Shown piece after piece: positions 35,236-44,591 of a stretch of 64,000 nt of DNA (its first letter is position 1; every line of letters starts with the position of its first letter). Made by a program: the position numbers and the translations under genes. A model generated the notes under the pieces. That model worked only from the letters and a program-made list of their open reading frames with translations, searched no databases and was not told the origin of the DNA. Origin of the DNA: Halopolyspora algeriensis (GTDB lineage: Bacteria > Actinomycetota > Actinomycetes > Mycobacteriales > Pseudonocardiaceae); contig NZ_QPJC01000015.1 in assembly GCF_003337235.1 (NCBI RefSeq), positions 1 to 64,000 of the forward strand, written 5' to 3'.

Positions 35236-38200
35236 ACAAACCGTGCGGTGGTCACCGCATCGTCGCCGTCTCCGGTCATGAGGGCGTGCACGGCGATCCC
35301 GTCGAGCTCACGGTAGGTGCACCACTCGTGATCGGAGGTCAGCATCAGGTCCAGTTCCAGAGAGGCCAACAGCCCGAAGACCTGGCCCCTGTTGGTGCCG
35401 TCAACCCCGACGAAGACCTCATCGAGCAGGATCAGCCGGGGTGCGTCGGGCACCGCCTGGTAGTGCGCGGCCACCGCCGCGAACAGCGGCAGATGTAGTG
35501 CGATGGCCTTCTCTCCTCCGGAGAGCGCGCCGTGCAGCTTCTTGGTCAGCTTCTGCCAGCCGGTGTCGGCCTCGCGTCCCCGGTTGATGTGCACGACGAA
35601 GCGGTGCCACTTGGTGTAGTCGAAAACCTGCCGGAGCTGCTCTTCCCAACTGGTAGCGGTGTTGCCGGTCTTGGCTTGTTCGATGCGCCCGCGCAGGAAG
35701 GTGTGCAGGGCTTCCTTGTCGGCCTCGTCGAGCCGCACGGGATCTTTCAACAGCAGGTCGCGTGCTTCCTTGGTGCCCGCCTCCAGGTCGGGAGCCAGCT
35801 CCCAGGCCAGGCTCACCGACATGCGCGAGGCCGTGCGCACCTGCCGCAGCCGCTCGTTCATGCCGTCGACGAGCTCGTTGGCCTGGCGGATCCGCTCGGC
35901 CAAGTGACGACGGGTGTTGCCGGTCAGGATCCGATCGAACAGCTTGCGCTCTTCGGCGGTGATGTTCTCGTGAGCGCGGTCGCGGTCGGCGGTGAGTGCC
36001 TCCAGGAGCCTGCCGGCCCCCAACCGCACCCCCTCAAGAGTCGCGACGAGAACCTGCACGTCCTCAGCGCTGTCGAGTTCCAGGTCGGCGCGTTCGGCGA
36101 GGGCCTGCCTGCAGGAGTGCACCGCCTCGCCGAGACGATCGCGGGCGGCGTTGATGTGCCGAGGTTCGTGCGGCACCTTCGGCCACCGGGTGGTGATGCT
36201 GCGTGCGGCCTCCAGGACCGCCCGATTGCTGCCGAGCTCGCCGAGTTCGATGCCCGCATCGGCCGGGAAATTGCCGTCTGCCAGCCAGCGGAGCCGTTCG
36301 GCGGCCTCGTCGCGGATGGTCATGGCGTTTCCGTGTGCCGTGCTGTCGGTGTGACGCTGGTGGTTCAGTGAGCCGATGCGTTCGGCCAGCTCCCGGAGCT
36401 GCCGAGCGCATCGTTCGGATTCGGCGCGGGCGGTGTGCAGGTGCTCTTCCAAGTCCTGCAACTGGGTGACGACCTGGCGGTGCTCGGCACCGACGGTGCT
36501 GTTGACGGCGTCGAACTTCTCCCGTAGTCCGTGCGCTTCCCGCTGGGCCGCCGCGGCGGCGTCGGCGCGCTGTTCAGCCAGCAGGCGGGAACGTTCGGCG
36601 ATGTCGCGGGCTGTGGTGGCACTCTCCCGGGCAGTGGTGGCCTCGACGTGGGCGTCCACCCAGCGGTTGCCCTCCTCGTCGAGCACCGTGGTCCGCGCCT
36701 CCAGCTCCGCCAGGGCGTCTCGTTCGGTGGGCAGCGCGTTCTCCGAGGCGGCGAGGGCAAGCTCGTGGGCCGCTCTGCCGACCTCCTCGGTGCGGGTGGA
36801 AACGGCCGCAATCCCTCGGTCGACCACGTCGTTGCGGGCCGCCACGAGCGCTTCCGCGTTGTCCACGGCCTGTTTGGCCACCACCACCGCGGCATCGTCG
36901 GGCACCCGGTCGCGTTCCTCGTCGAGCCGCCGGCGCCGCTGTTCCAGCCGCCGAAGCTGCTCGTCCTGTTCGGACAGTTCGGCTTCGACGGCGGTAAGTC
37001 GCTCGATCAGCTCGGCGATGGAGCGTTCGCGGGCACGCTGCCGGGCCACCGTCCCGATGTGCTCGGCCGCCGGTTTGTCCCAGCTTCCGGTGAGCTCGGC
37101 CAGCCGCCATGTGCCGTCGGCACCGATCGCGGCCGAATGCTCGCCGGGCAGCGTCTCGCCGTAGACGATGTGACCGAGCACGTCGCGGACCCGATCAGCC
37201 GATACAGGCGACTCGGATTCCGGGCACAGCACCTCGGTCAGGTTGCGTTCCCATATGTCGTGGTCGGGGGCCGGGCGCAGGAACGTGTCGTGGCCGGGGA
37301 TTTCCACCGCACCGTCCGGGTGCAGCCATGCGTCGAGCAGACCCGCGGCCTGCAGTGCCGCCTCGACCTTCGCCTGCACCGGTTCGGGCACGTCCTCGGT
37401 GAAGTCGACCAGTTGCCACAGTGGTCCGCCCCGCAGCGCGGCGCGGTCGGTCGTGCGGCTCCGCGGCGCCTCCGGCGGGAGGTCCACCGTGTCCCGCAGC
37501 TGCCGCAGTCGCGTCTCGAGCGCGGCCCGTTCCTCGTCCTTGCCGTGTCGGTGCGTGGTGACCTCGACGTGCCTGCCATCCAGAGCTCGGGCGGCCTGCC
37601 GGAACGGACCGTCGATGTGTTCGAGCACCGCGGCGCGGGACTCCGCCCGCGAGGCCAGTTCCTCGTGGTCGGTGATCTCCAGCTCCACCAGCTCCGAGGC
37701 CCACTGCCGCAGTCGCTGCTCCTGCTGCTCGACGGCCGCGTCGAAATCCCGCACCGCCCGCTCACGTTTCTCGGTGGCTTCGCCGAGCACGGACCTGGCC
37801 TGCTCCAGGTCCTGCTCGGCCTGCTCCCGCCGGTCCACGGCCGCGGAGTGCCGGTCGACGAACTCACACAACCGGACGATCTGGTCACGTCGGCTGCGCA
37901 CCGCCGCCCGCAGCAACCGGCGTGCCTGCTGCGGATCCGTACCGATCACGGTGGCGATTTCGGTGCGGGTGCTGCTCATTCCCGCCTCGTCGGCCGAGCG
38001 CCGCGCCGCCGAGTCCGCCTCCCGCAGCCAGGCCTCGGCTGTGTGCGCCGCCTGCTCGGCGCTGCCTGCCCGTTCGGCGTCGACCTCGGCAGTGCGCTGC
38101 TGCTGCTCGGCCTGCTCCTGAGCATTCGCGGCGGCGCGTTCGGCCTCGGTGGCCTGCTGCTGCAGCTCGGCCAACCGGGGGCCTTCCCGATAGGCCTCGC

Positions 38201-39191
38201 TATCTTTGAGCCCCTCCATCCGCGCCTGGATGCCCTCGATGCGCTCGGCCAGTTCGGCGCTGCGCTGCTCGGTGGCCTGCTGCTCCTCGAGTGCCCGGCT
38301 GTGCTGCTGCTCGCTGTCGCGGGCGGCGGCAGCGGTCTTTTCCATTTCGTAGTGCGCCGTGGTCACATTCCCGGCCGCGGCCAGCAGGATTCGCTGCACG
38401 TAGGCTTGCTGCTTCTCGGCCATGAGTTTGGCCGCATCGACCTCGGCGTCGAGTCGGACGAGCTGTTCGCGCTGCCGGTCCAGCCGCTCGAATCCCTCGG
38501 CCAGATCGCTGATCTCGGCATCGCCCAGCGGTGGCAGGGCTCCCGACAGCAGTTTGGACAGCAACTCAGGGTCCAGGTGCTGGGAGAGCTTGGGGGTGCG
38601 CAACTGCAGCAGCGCGAACATCAACGAGTCGTAGCGTTGCTCGCTGAGCCCGCCGAACAGGGTTTCGCGCACGGCCGTGCGGTAGTCCGTGGCACTGGCG
38701 TGCACCTCGCCGTGCTCGCCGATGGCTTCGGCCAGTTCGGCGCGGGTCAGCGGCTTGTTGCCGGGGTCCAGCAGCAGTTCGTCCGGCCCCACGCGTTGGG
38801 AAGTGGTGAAATAGTCGACGGTGACGTTGGTGCTGTGTCTGCTCGCCTGCAGCCGCGCCCCGCAGGTGAAGGCCCCGGACTCGCAGGTGAACTCCAGCCA
38901 CACATAGCCGACGCGGGTGACACCGCCTGCGCCTTCGCCCATGAGGTTCCAGTGCATCGTGCGTTCGGAACCGCCGAATGTGGACAGTCGCTGCGGACGC
39001 AGGCTCGCATCGAACAGGAACGGCAGCAGCAGCTCCAGGGCCTTGGACTTGCCGGTGCCGTTCGGGCCGCGCAGCAGCAGCCGCCCGTTGTGGAAGTCGA
39101 AGATCTCGCGGTAGTAGCGCCAGACGTTGAGGATGCCCGCGCGGGCGGGCTGCCAGCGTTTCGCCGGCCGGGGCAGTTCGGTGACAGTCAC
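35208..39191 (-). CDS. jetC: Wadjet type II SMC-like ATPase JetC
   Basis: A 1327-residue SMC/MukB-like ATPase (TIGR02680 type). The N-terminal head has Walker A RGPNGTGKSKALELLLPF (K48). Long heptad-rich coiled coils fill roughly residues 230-480 and 700-960 around a hinge-like centre. The C-terminal head has the ABC signature LSGGEKA (from 1223) and Walker B LILLDE (1253-1258). JetC drives loop extrusion on plasmid DNA with JetA and JetB. The start is GTG 39191, overlapping the jetB stop by four bases (GTGA). The gene is full length with no frameshift, so the system should be active. Confidence 0.93.
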   Translation of the reverse strand: MTVTELPRPAKRWQPARAGILNVWRYYREIFDFHNGRLLLRGPNGTGKSKALELLLPFLFDASLRPQRLSTFGGSERTMHWNLMGEGAGGVTRVGYVWLEFTCESGAFTCGARLQASRHSTNVTVDYFTTSQRVGPDELLLDPGNKPLTRAELAEAIGEHGEVHASATDYRTAVRETLFGGLSEQRYDSLMFALLQLRTPKLSQHLDPELLSKLLSGALPPLGDAEISDLAEGFERLDRQREQLVRLDAEVDAAKLMAEKQQAYVQRILLAAAGNVTTAHYEMEKTAAAARDSEQQHSRALEEQQATEQRSAELAERIEGIQARMEGLKDSEAYREGPRLAELQQQATEAERAAANAQEQAEQQQRTAEVDAERAGSAEQAAHTAEAWLREADSAARRSADEAGMSSTRTEIATVIGTDPQQARRLLRAAVRSRRDQIVRLCEFVDRHSAAVDRREQAEQDLEQARSVLGEATEKRERAVRDFDAAVEQQEQRLRQWASELVELEITDHEELASRAESRAAVLEHIDGPFRQAARALDGRHVEVTTHRHGKDEERAALETRLRQLRDTVDLPPEAPRSRTTDRAALRGGPLWQLVDFTEDVPEPVQAKVEAALQAAGLLDAWLHPDGAVEIPGHDTFLRPAPDHDIWERNLTEVLCPESESPVSADRVRDVLGHIVYGETLPGEHSAAIGADGTWRLAELTGSWDKPAAEHIGTVARQRARERSIAELIERLTAVEAELSEQDEQLRRLEQRRRRLDEERDRVPDDAAVVVAKQAVDNAEALVAARNDVVDRGIAAVSTRTEEVGRAAHELALAASENALPTERDALAELEARTTVLDEEGNRWVDAHVEATTARESATTARDIAERSRLLAEQRADAAAAAQREAHGLREKFDAVNSTVGAEHRQVVTQLQDLEEHLHTARAESERCARQLRELAERIGSLNHQRHTDSTAHGNAMTIRDEAAERLRWLADGNFPADAGIELGELGSNRAVLEAARSITTRWPKVPHEPRHINAARDRLGEAVHSCRQALAERADLELDSAEDVQVLVATLEGVRLGAGRLLEALTADRDRAHENITAEERKLFDRILTGNTRRHLAERIRQANELVDGMNERLRQVRTASRMSVSLAWELAPDLEAGTKEARDLLLKDPVRLDEADKEALHTFLRGRIEQAKTGNTATSWEEQLRQVFDYTKWHRFVVHINRGREADTGWQKLTKKLHGALSGGEKAIALHLPLFAAVAAHYQAVPDAPRLILLDEVFVGVDGTNRGQVFGLLASLELDLMLTSDHEWCTYRELDGIAVHALMTGDGDDAVTTARFVWTGKGWAS

Positions 39192-40399
39192 GCTGTGCCT
39201 CCGTCCGAGGTGTGCACCAGTGCGTAGCGGGCCGCCGCGGGTCGGGCGAGCACGAGTTCGCCGTCCCTGCGGATCAGGCCGAAGTCGAACAGCACGTCGA
39301 GCGCGTCGGCGACGAGCCGCTGCGTTCCCCCGTCCGATCGGTAGGTTTTGCCCCAGTTCGGCCATTCGCGCAGCAGCGACTCCGCGCGGGAGTGCAGTTG
39401 CTCCTCGGTCATGCCCGCCGAAGCGTTGAGGGAGTCCAGCAGGATCAGCGCGGCGACCTTGGCGTGCGCGGCATCGTCGGGGAACTTGCCGTCGGTGGCG
39501 ATGGCGTCGGTGTCGACCAGCAGCACTCCCTCGGCTCGCTTCTCCAGGACGAACCCGGCCTGCTCGGCGGCCGAGCGCATGATCTGGCGGCCGGTCGGTG
39601 AGGCCAGATATCCACGCTGGGCCTCGGTGAGGTCGGCCCAGTACACCACGGGCTGTTCGACGAGTTTGCGCAGCACGGAGTACCGCAGCCACAGGTTGCG
39701 CTGGGTGTCGGATCGGTCCTCCGCCGTGCCGTAGCGCGGTTCGTGCCGCAGCCCGTCGAGGAGTTCGGCGAACCTGCCGGACTCGGGCGGGAGGTCAAGT
39801 TGGGACGGTCCGTGCGGCGCGGCCAGCAACCGCATCAGCAGCGTCGAATCGACCCGGTAGAGCACCTTCGCCTCGGCCGAGTCGACGAAACTGTCGGTGC
39901 TGCCGTCGACAGCACGCACCACACCGTAGGACTCCAGCAGGCGCAGCACGTCGACGTAGGCCATCCGTTCCGACCGGGCGGCGGTGTCGAACGCGGGCAC
40001 CACCTGGTCGGCGGCGGTGGCCTGCACCACGCGATCGGCGAGCAGACCGATCGTGGTGCTCGGCCCGGCCATCAGCTCCGCGGCCACGACACACAGCAGC
40101 GTGTAGCGGCGACGGTCGAACGCCGCCCGTCCGGAACGCGGGCGGCGGGCCGGGCGGCTGCCGTCCACCTCGGCGTGGACCTTGATCAGTCGTGCGTAGC
40201 CGGCCCGGGGTTCCACGGCCAGTGTCCAACCGCAGTTGTAGTCGAACCAGCGCATCAGTGCGGTCTGTCTGCGGCAGACCAGCTCGAACAGGTCCGGGTC
40301 GGTGTCCGCGGTGATCAGCGGCCGGGCGAGCAGGTGCCGGATGCAGCGGGCGATGTCGGCCTGCTCGGCGGCGACGAGTTGGTTTCCGAGGTTGCTCAT
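39188..40399 (-). CDS. jetB: Wadjet type II subunit JetB (TIGR02678/MukE-like)
   Basis: A 403-residue TIGR02678-type protein, the MukE/MksE-like partner of the SMC complex. It is an alpha/beta winged-helix protein with typical stretches RCIRHLLARPLITADTDPDLF, RRRYTLLCVVAAELM and LRYSVLRKLVEQPVVYWADL. It links JetA to the JetC heads. ATG 40399 overlaps the jetA stop by four bases (ATGA) and the gene ends in a four-base overlap with jetC, so the three are made together. Confidence 0.9.
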   Translation of the reverse strand: MSNLGNQLVAAEQADIARCIRHLLARPLITADTDPDLFELVCRRQTALMRWFDYNCGWTLAVEPRAGYARLIKVHAEVDGSRPARRPRSGRAAFDRRRYTLLCVVAAELMAGPSTTIGLLADRVVQATAADQVVPAFDTAARSERMAYVDVLRLLESYGVVRAVDGSTDSFVDSAEAKVLYRVDSTLLMRLLAAPHGPSQLDLPPESGRFAELLDGLRHEPRYGTAEDRSDTQRNLWLRYSVLRKLVEQPVVYWADLTEAQRGYLASPTGRQIMRSAAEQAGFVLEKRAEGVLLVDTDAIATDGKFPDDAAHAKVAALILLDSLNASAGMTEEQLHSRAESLLREWPNWGKTYRSDGGTQRLVADALDVLFDFGLIRRDGELVLARPAAARYALVHTSDGGTA

Positions 40400-41922
40400 C
40401 CGGCGGCCTCCCCGGGGATGTCGGCCAACCACACCTCGACGAGGTAGTCCGGCCCGGTCAACCGGCCGTGCTGGGTGCACAGCTCGGCGCGCAGGCCATC
40501 GTCGGGGTCGCGCAGCAACACCTCCGCGCGCCCGTCGGCGGTGGTCCCGACCCGCCGGCCGTGCTCGTCGGCCGGTGCGGCCAGAGCCCGGCCGAGCAGG
40601 TCGAGCAGGTGCTCGAACACCGTGTGATCGAGCTCGGCGAACCGCGACAACCGCACCGGCCCGTCGGTGGCCAGCGCCGACCAGGTTTGCTCGAGCTGCG
40701 CGCGTTCGGCCCGGGCCCGTTCGGCGCGTTGCTGTTTCAACTCCGCCACGTCCCGGACCTTGCCGGTGCGGGTGAAGCGTTCGGTGCGTCCGCTTCTGCG
40801 CAGCAGGGCCGAGACTTCCACCGGCGGTGCCTGGGCCCACGGGGTCGAAGGGGCGACGAGTTCGGGATCGGGGTGGGCCAGATGCGCGTGCCGGGCGGAA
40901 CCGAGCCCGAACGCCGCCGACCACAGCCGATGCAGATCCTCGTCGGAAGGGGCCACGCTGAACCAGCGTGCGAGTGTGCGGAAGTCGGCCGCGGCGCTGG
41001 AGGAGCGGCGCCGCGATTCCACGATGCGGTCCAGCACCTGCAGCAGCGTCACGATCGCGCGGCGTGCCACGGTGTGCAACTGCTCGGCGCGGGGTGTGCT
41101 GCCGTCGGCGGGCCAGAACCACGCACGCAACCCGTCCCAGCGTGCCCGACGATGCGCCAGCCACTGCTCCTCGGCGCCGTCCTCGGAGGTCGGGGGCAAT
41201 TCTGCACCGGCCAGTGCCCTGTGGTGCATCGCCTCCACACCGTGCTGCTCGATCCGCCCCCCTGCGGTGGCGATGGCGTGGCAGCGCTGGTCGAGGTTGG
41301 TGACGAACTCCTGCAGGTAGGCCACGGTGGCGGATTTGACCTCGTGGAAGGTCGTCAGATCCGCGCCTTCGCCACGCAGCAGACGTTGCAGTTCGGCGTT
41401 GAACTGCTTGGTGTTGTTGCGCAGCGCCTCCAAGTGCCCTTCGAGTTCCTGCACGGTGCTGAAGATCCGCCGGTCCTGCGAGTCCGGAGTGGTCAGCAGC
41501 ACGTACAGCTCGTCGAGCCGGTCGGCGATCGCGTCCAGCACGGCGGTCTGCAGCGCTCCGGTGGAGGCCAGCACCGACAGGGCGTGCTGCACCCCAGCGT
41601 AGGCGGCCTCGCCCTGTTTGGTCAGCGAATACTGCAGATTACGCCGCTCGTAGTCGGCGGCGGTGCGGTAGTTCTCGCCGTGGTTCTGGATGACATCCAG
41701 CAGTCCCCACCGTTCGAGCTGCCCGAGCGCGGCGGCCAGCTCCTCGTCGTCCAGCGCTTCCAGCCAGCCCACCGACCGCAGCCGGGCCCGCACCTCGTCG
41801 ATGCCCAGGGCCGTTTCCAGACGCTCGTTGGCCTCGCCGAACCCGTGCAGGATCGCCGTGTACAGCTCGGCCTTGCTCGCCACGGCGAACTGGAACATCT
41901 CCGGCGGCACCCGCCGCATCAT
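40396..41922 (-). CDS. jetA: Wadjet type II kleisin-like subunit JetA (TIGR02677)
   Basis: A 508-residue TIGR02677-type protein, the kleisin (MukF/MksF-like) bridge of the complex. The N-terminal part has MFQFAVASKAELYTAILHGF, typical for the family, and a winged-helix-like ERRNLQYSLTKQGEAAY. A long helical middle and a charged C-terminal segment (LKQQRAERARAERAQLEQ) follow. ATG 41922 (or the next ATG, 41919) is preceded by a G-rich ribosome site; the 60 upstream codons of the same frame are rejected because they lack the family's pattern. It leads the four-gene operon. Confidence 0.9.
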   Translation of the reverse strand: MMRRVPPEMFQFAVASKAELYTAILHGFGEANERLETALGIDEVRARLRSVGWLEALDDEELAAALGQLERWGLLDVIQNHGENYRTAADYERRNLQYSLTKQGEAAYAGVQHALSVLASTGALQTAVLDAIADRLDELYVLLTTPDSQDRRIFSTVQELEGHLEALRNNTKQFNAELQRLLRGEGADLTTFHEVKSATVAYLQEFVTNLDQRCHAIATAGGRIEQHGVEAMHHRALAGAELPPTSEDGAEEQWLAHRRARWDGLRAWFWPADGSTPRAEQLHTVARRAIVTLLQVLDRIVESRRRSSSAAADFRTLARWFSVAPSDEDLHRLWSAAFGLGSARHAHLAHPDPELVAPSTPWAQAPPVEVSALLRRSGRTERFTRTGKVRDVAELKQQRAERARAERAQLEQTWSALATDGPVRLSRFAELDHTVFEHLLDLLGRALAAPADEHGRRVGTTADGRAEVLLRDPDDGLRAELCTQHGRLTGPDYLVEVWLADIPGEAAG

Positions 41923-42210
41923 CACGCCCACCCCCAAGATCGGCGGCCTGATCCTACCGACGCAGGCACCACCGAAGGGAGAGTCCGATTCGTCCTTCCG
42001 GACCGCCGATGTGACTGGAGCGCACTCGGGGAGACCTTGCTGCCGCGGTGACCGTCCCCTCGTCACCGGCGAAGCACTCGCGAACACCGCCGGGTTTTTC
42101 ACTGTACGGAAAGCGGGGGATGCGTGGGGCAGAACACTCCATAGTATGCCGTGACCAGCCCAACGGCACGGGCTTGATCAGGGACGATCACGCAAGGGAG
42201 CGCACGTCAC

Positions 42211-43176
42211 ATGAGCGTACTGAGGGCACGTACTCGCGACGTCGTCGTGGATCGCGTGGAGCGTATCGCCGAGGACGTCGTCTCGCTGGTCCTGGTGAAT
42301 CAGGACGGGTCGCCGTTTCCCGCGTGGGAACCCGGCTCCCACGTGGATCTCCACCTGGGCGAGGAGCACGTCCGGCAGTACTCGTTGTGCTCGTCGCCCA
42401 CCGACCTGTCCCACCTGCGCATCGCCGTGCTGAACGTGCCCGATTCCCGCGGCGGGTCCACATGGGTGCACGAGAACATTCGCCCCGGTGAGACCGTGTC
42501 GATCTCCGAGCCGCGCAACAACTTCCCGATCAAGGATTCTCGGAAGTATCTCTTCCTGGCCGGCGGTATCGGCATCACCCCGATCATCCCCATGATCGAA
42601 TGGGCGCACGCGGCGGGCAAGGAATGGCAGCTGATCTACGGCGGTCGCTCCCGGGGCAGCATGGCTTTCGGCGACCGGTTGCGCGAGGAGTACGGCGATC
42701 GGGTGCAACTCGTGCCGGAAGACGAATCGGGCCGGATGGACCTGCAGGCCGTCCTGGGACTGCCCCGGGCGCACATGCTGGTCTACGCGTGCGGCCCGAC
42801 CGGCATGCTGCGCACGGTCGAGGACCTGTGCATGGGCTGGCCCCCGGGATCGCTGCACACGGAGAAGTTCGCGGCGACCGCACTGGGAACGACCTCTGCG
42901 GCGGAACCGTTCGACGTCGACCTGGTCCGCAGCGGAAAAACCGTCCGAGTTCCCACTGATCGCACGATCCTCGATGCGGTCGAGGATGTCGGCGTCCGGG
43001 TTCTTTCCTCCTGCCGGCACGGTCTGTGCGGCACCTGCGAGACCACCGTCCTGGCCGGGGAACCGGAGCACCGTGACGCTGTCCTGCCGCAGGAGGACCG
43101 CGACAGCGGCGACATGATGATGATCTGCGTCTCCCGTGCCGCCGCGGGATGCCGGCGACTCGCCCTGGACCTCTGA
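42211..43176 (+). CDS. PDR/VanB-type oxidoreductase (FMN-NADH-[2Fe-2S])
   Basis: A 321-residue phthalate-dioxygenase-reductase-family protein. The order is the flavin domain (HVRQYSLCSSP), the NADH domain (LAGGIGITPIIPMIEWA, then YACGPTGML), and a C-terminal plant-type ferredoxin with CRHGLCGTC (Cys268, 273, 276) and Cys306 in MMICVSRA. It very probably feeds electrons to the P450 27 bases downstream. The same domain set is fused to a P450 at 53316-55547, which supports that pairing. ATG 42211 follows AAGGGAG about 10 bases away. Confidence 0.9.
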   Translation: MSVLRARTRDVVVDRVERIAEDVVSLVLVNQDGSPFPAWEPGSHVDLHLGEEHVRQYSLCSSPTDLSHLRIAVLNVPDSRGGSTWVHENIRPGETVSISEPRNNFPIKDSRKYLFLAGGIGITPIIPMIEWAHAAGKEWQLIYGGRSRGSMAFGDRLREEYGDRVQLVPEDESGRMDLQAVLGLPRAHMLVYACGPTGMLRTVEDLCMGWPPGSLHTEKFAATALGTTSAAEPFDVDLVRSGKTVRVPTDRTILDAVEDVGVRVLSSCRHGLCGTCETTVLAGEPEHRDAVLPQEDRDSGDMMMICVSRAAAGCRRLALDL

Positions 43177-43203
43177 CGGATCGAGAGCACAAGGAGCCTG
43201 CTC

Positions 43204-44409
43204 ATGACCCTCTCCCCCACTGCAGACGTCACCTCGCTCCCGGACGACCCGTTCTCGGTCGCCAACATCGTCGACCCGTATCCGATGCTGACGCGGCTCC
43301 GGGAGAACGGGCCCGTGACCTGGCTGGAGAAGTACGGCGTCTACGCCGTCGCGGGATTCGAGGAGGTCTACGAAGTCCTCACCGACTTCGAGACCTACTG
43401 CTCCTCCGGCGGGCTCGGGCCCCACGACATCCGCAAGGACGAAGCATGGCGCCCACCGAGCATCCTCGAGTCGGACCCGCCCACCCATACCGTCATGCGG
43501 CGTGCACTCACCGGAGTCATCAACCCCTCCACGGTGCGGGCCCTGCGGGAATCGTTCACGCCCCCGGCCGAGGAACTCGCCGACGAGCTCGTGGCCCGCG
43601 GGGAGTTCGACGTCGTCAAGGACCTGGCCGAGAAGTACCCGCTGCGGGTCTTCCCCGACGCCGTGGGCATCCCCGAAGACGGCCGCGAACACCTCCTGCC
43701 CTACGGGAACATGGTGTTCAACGCCTTCGGCCCGAAAAACGAGATCCGTGATCGAGCCTTCGCCAACGCCGACGAGCACAGCGCGGCGATCATGCGGAAC
43801 TGCGCCCGGGAAAACCTCGACGACACCGGATTCGGGGCTCGCATCTGGGACCGGGTGCACGACGGGCTGCTCACTCCCGAGCAGGCCACGCTGCTCGTGC
43901 GGGCCCTGCTGTCCGCCGGCGTGGACACGACGGTCTTCGGTATCGGCAACACGCTCAAATGCCTCTCGCAGTCCCCGAAGGCGTGGGCGACGCTGCACGA
44001 CAACCCGGCACTGGCCAAGTTCGCCGTCGACGAGGCCCTGCGCCTGGAATCCCCCTTCCAGAAGTTCCACCGGACCACCACGGCGGCCGGCACACTCGGC
44101 GGTGTCGACATCCCGGCGGAGGAGAAGATTCTCCTGTTCACCGGTGCCGCCAACCGCGATCCGCGCCAGTGGCCCGACAACGCCGATGTCTACGACATCG
44201 AGCGCCAGGCCTCCGGCCACGTCGCCTTCGGGATGGGGCTGCACCAGTGCGTCGGGCAACCCATCGCCCGCCTCGAGATGGAGCTGGTCCTGAAGGCACT
44301 GGCCACACGCGTGGAACGGATCGAACCCGCGGGTGAACCGGTGCCGATCGTGCACAACTCGCTGCGGGGATTCGAATCCGTCCCGGTCAAGGTCACACCC
44401 CGCTTCTGA
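43204..44409 (+). CDS. Cytochrome P450, CYP199A-like
   Basis: A 401-residue soluble P450. The heme loop is FGMGLHQCVG with Cys ligand near residue 349, the I-helix is SAGVDTTVFG, and the K-helix is EALR. Long stretches recall CYP199A enzymes: WRPPSILESDPPTHTVMRRAL, LPYGNMVFNAFGP, LLSAGVDTTV and FHRTTT. CYP199A members oxidise para-substituted benzoates and cinnamates, including O-demethylation of 4-methoxybenzoate. With the reductase, aldehyde dehydrogenase and coniferyl-alcohol-dehydrogenase-like SDR nearby, it fits lignin-type aromatic catabolism. The redox partner differs from the ferredoxin and separate reductase of the Rhodopseudomonas system. Confidence 0.88.
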   Translation: MTLSPTADVTSLPDDPFSVANIVDPYPMLTRLRENGPVTWLEKYGVYAVAGFEEVYEVLTDFETYCSSGGLGPHDIRKDEAWRPPSILESDPPTHTVMRRALTGVINPSTVRALRESFTPPAEELADELVARGEFDVVKDLAEKYPLRVFPDAVGIPEDGREHLLPYGNMVFNAFGPKNEIRDRAFANADEHSAAIMRNCARENLDDTGFGARIWDRVHDGLLTPEQATLLVRALLSAGVDTTVFGIGNTLKCLSQSPKAWATLHDNPALAKFAVDEALRLESPFQKFHRTTTAAGTLGGVDIPAEEKILLFTGAANRDPRQWPDNADVYDIERQASGHVAFGMGLHQCVGQPIARLEMELVLKALATRVERIEPAGEPVPIVHNSLRGFESVPVKVTPRF

Positions 44410-44441
44410 TCGGAACCTCCCCGCATCGCGGCACGTCATCC

Positions 44442-44469
44442 GGCGCGTTCGCTTCCACCCGAACGCGCC
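44442..44469 (+). terminator. Terminator-like hairpin after the P450 gene
   Basis: GGCGCGTTCG (44442-44451) pairs perfectly with CGAACGCGCC (44460-44469) around an 8-base loop, 33 bases past the P450 stop. No U-tract follows. It separates the reductase-P450 transcript from the MFS gene. Confidence 0.65.
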
Positions 44470-44591
44470 GCGCACCCGTCAAGCCGGGTCCACAGAGCCG
44501 TCGAGCGCCTCGGTGACCCACCGGTTCCGGCTCTTCTTCCCACCACCGGGGCAGTTCCCGCCTCGAATCGTTCCTCACTCTGGAGGGTTCA

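Noticed and set aside
36531..39227. A ~900-codon plus-strand frame opposite jetC
   Set aside because: It mirrors the repetitive Glu/Arg/Gln coiled-coil codons of jetC and has low-complexity Gly/Leu/Val content. It is a shadow.
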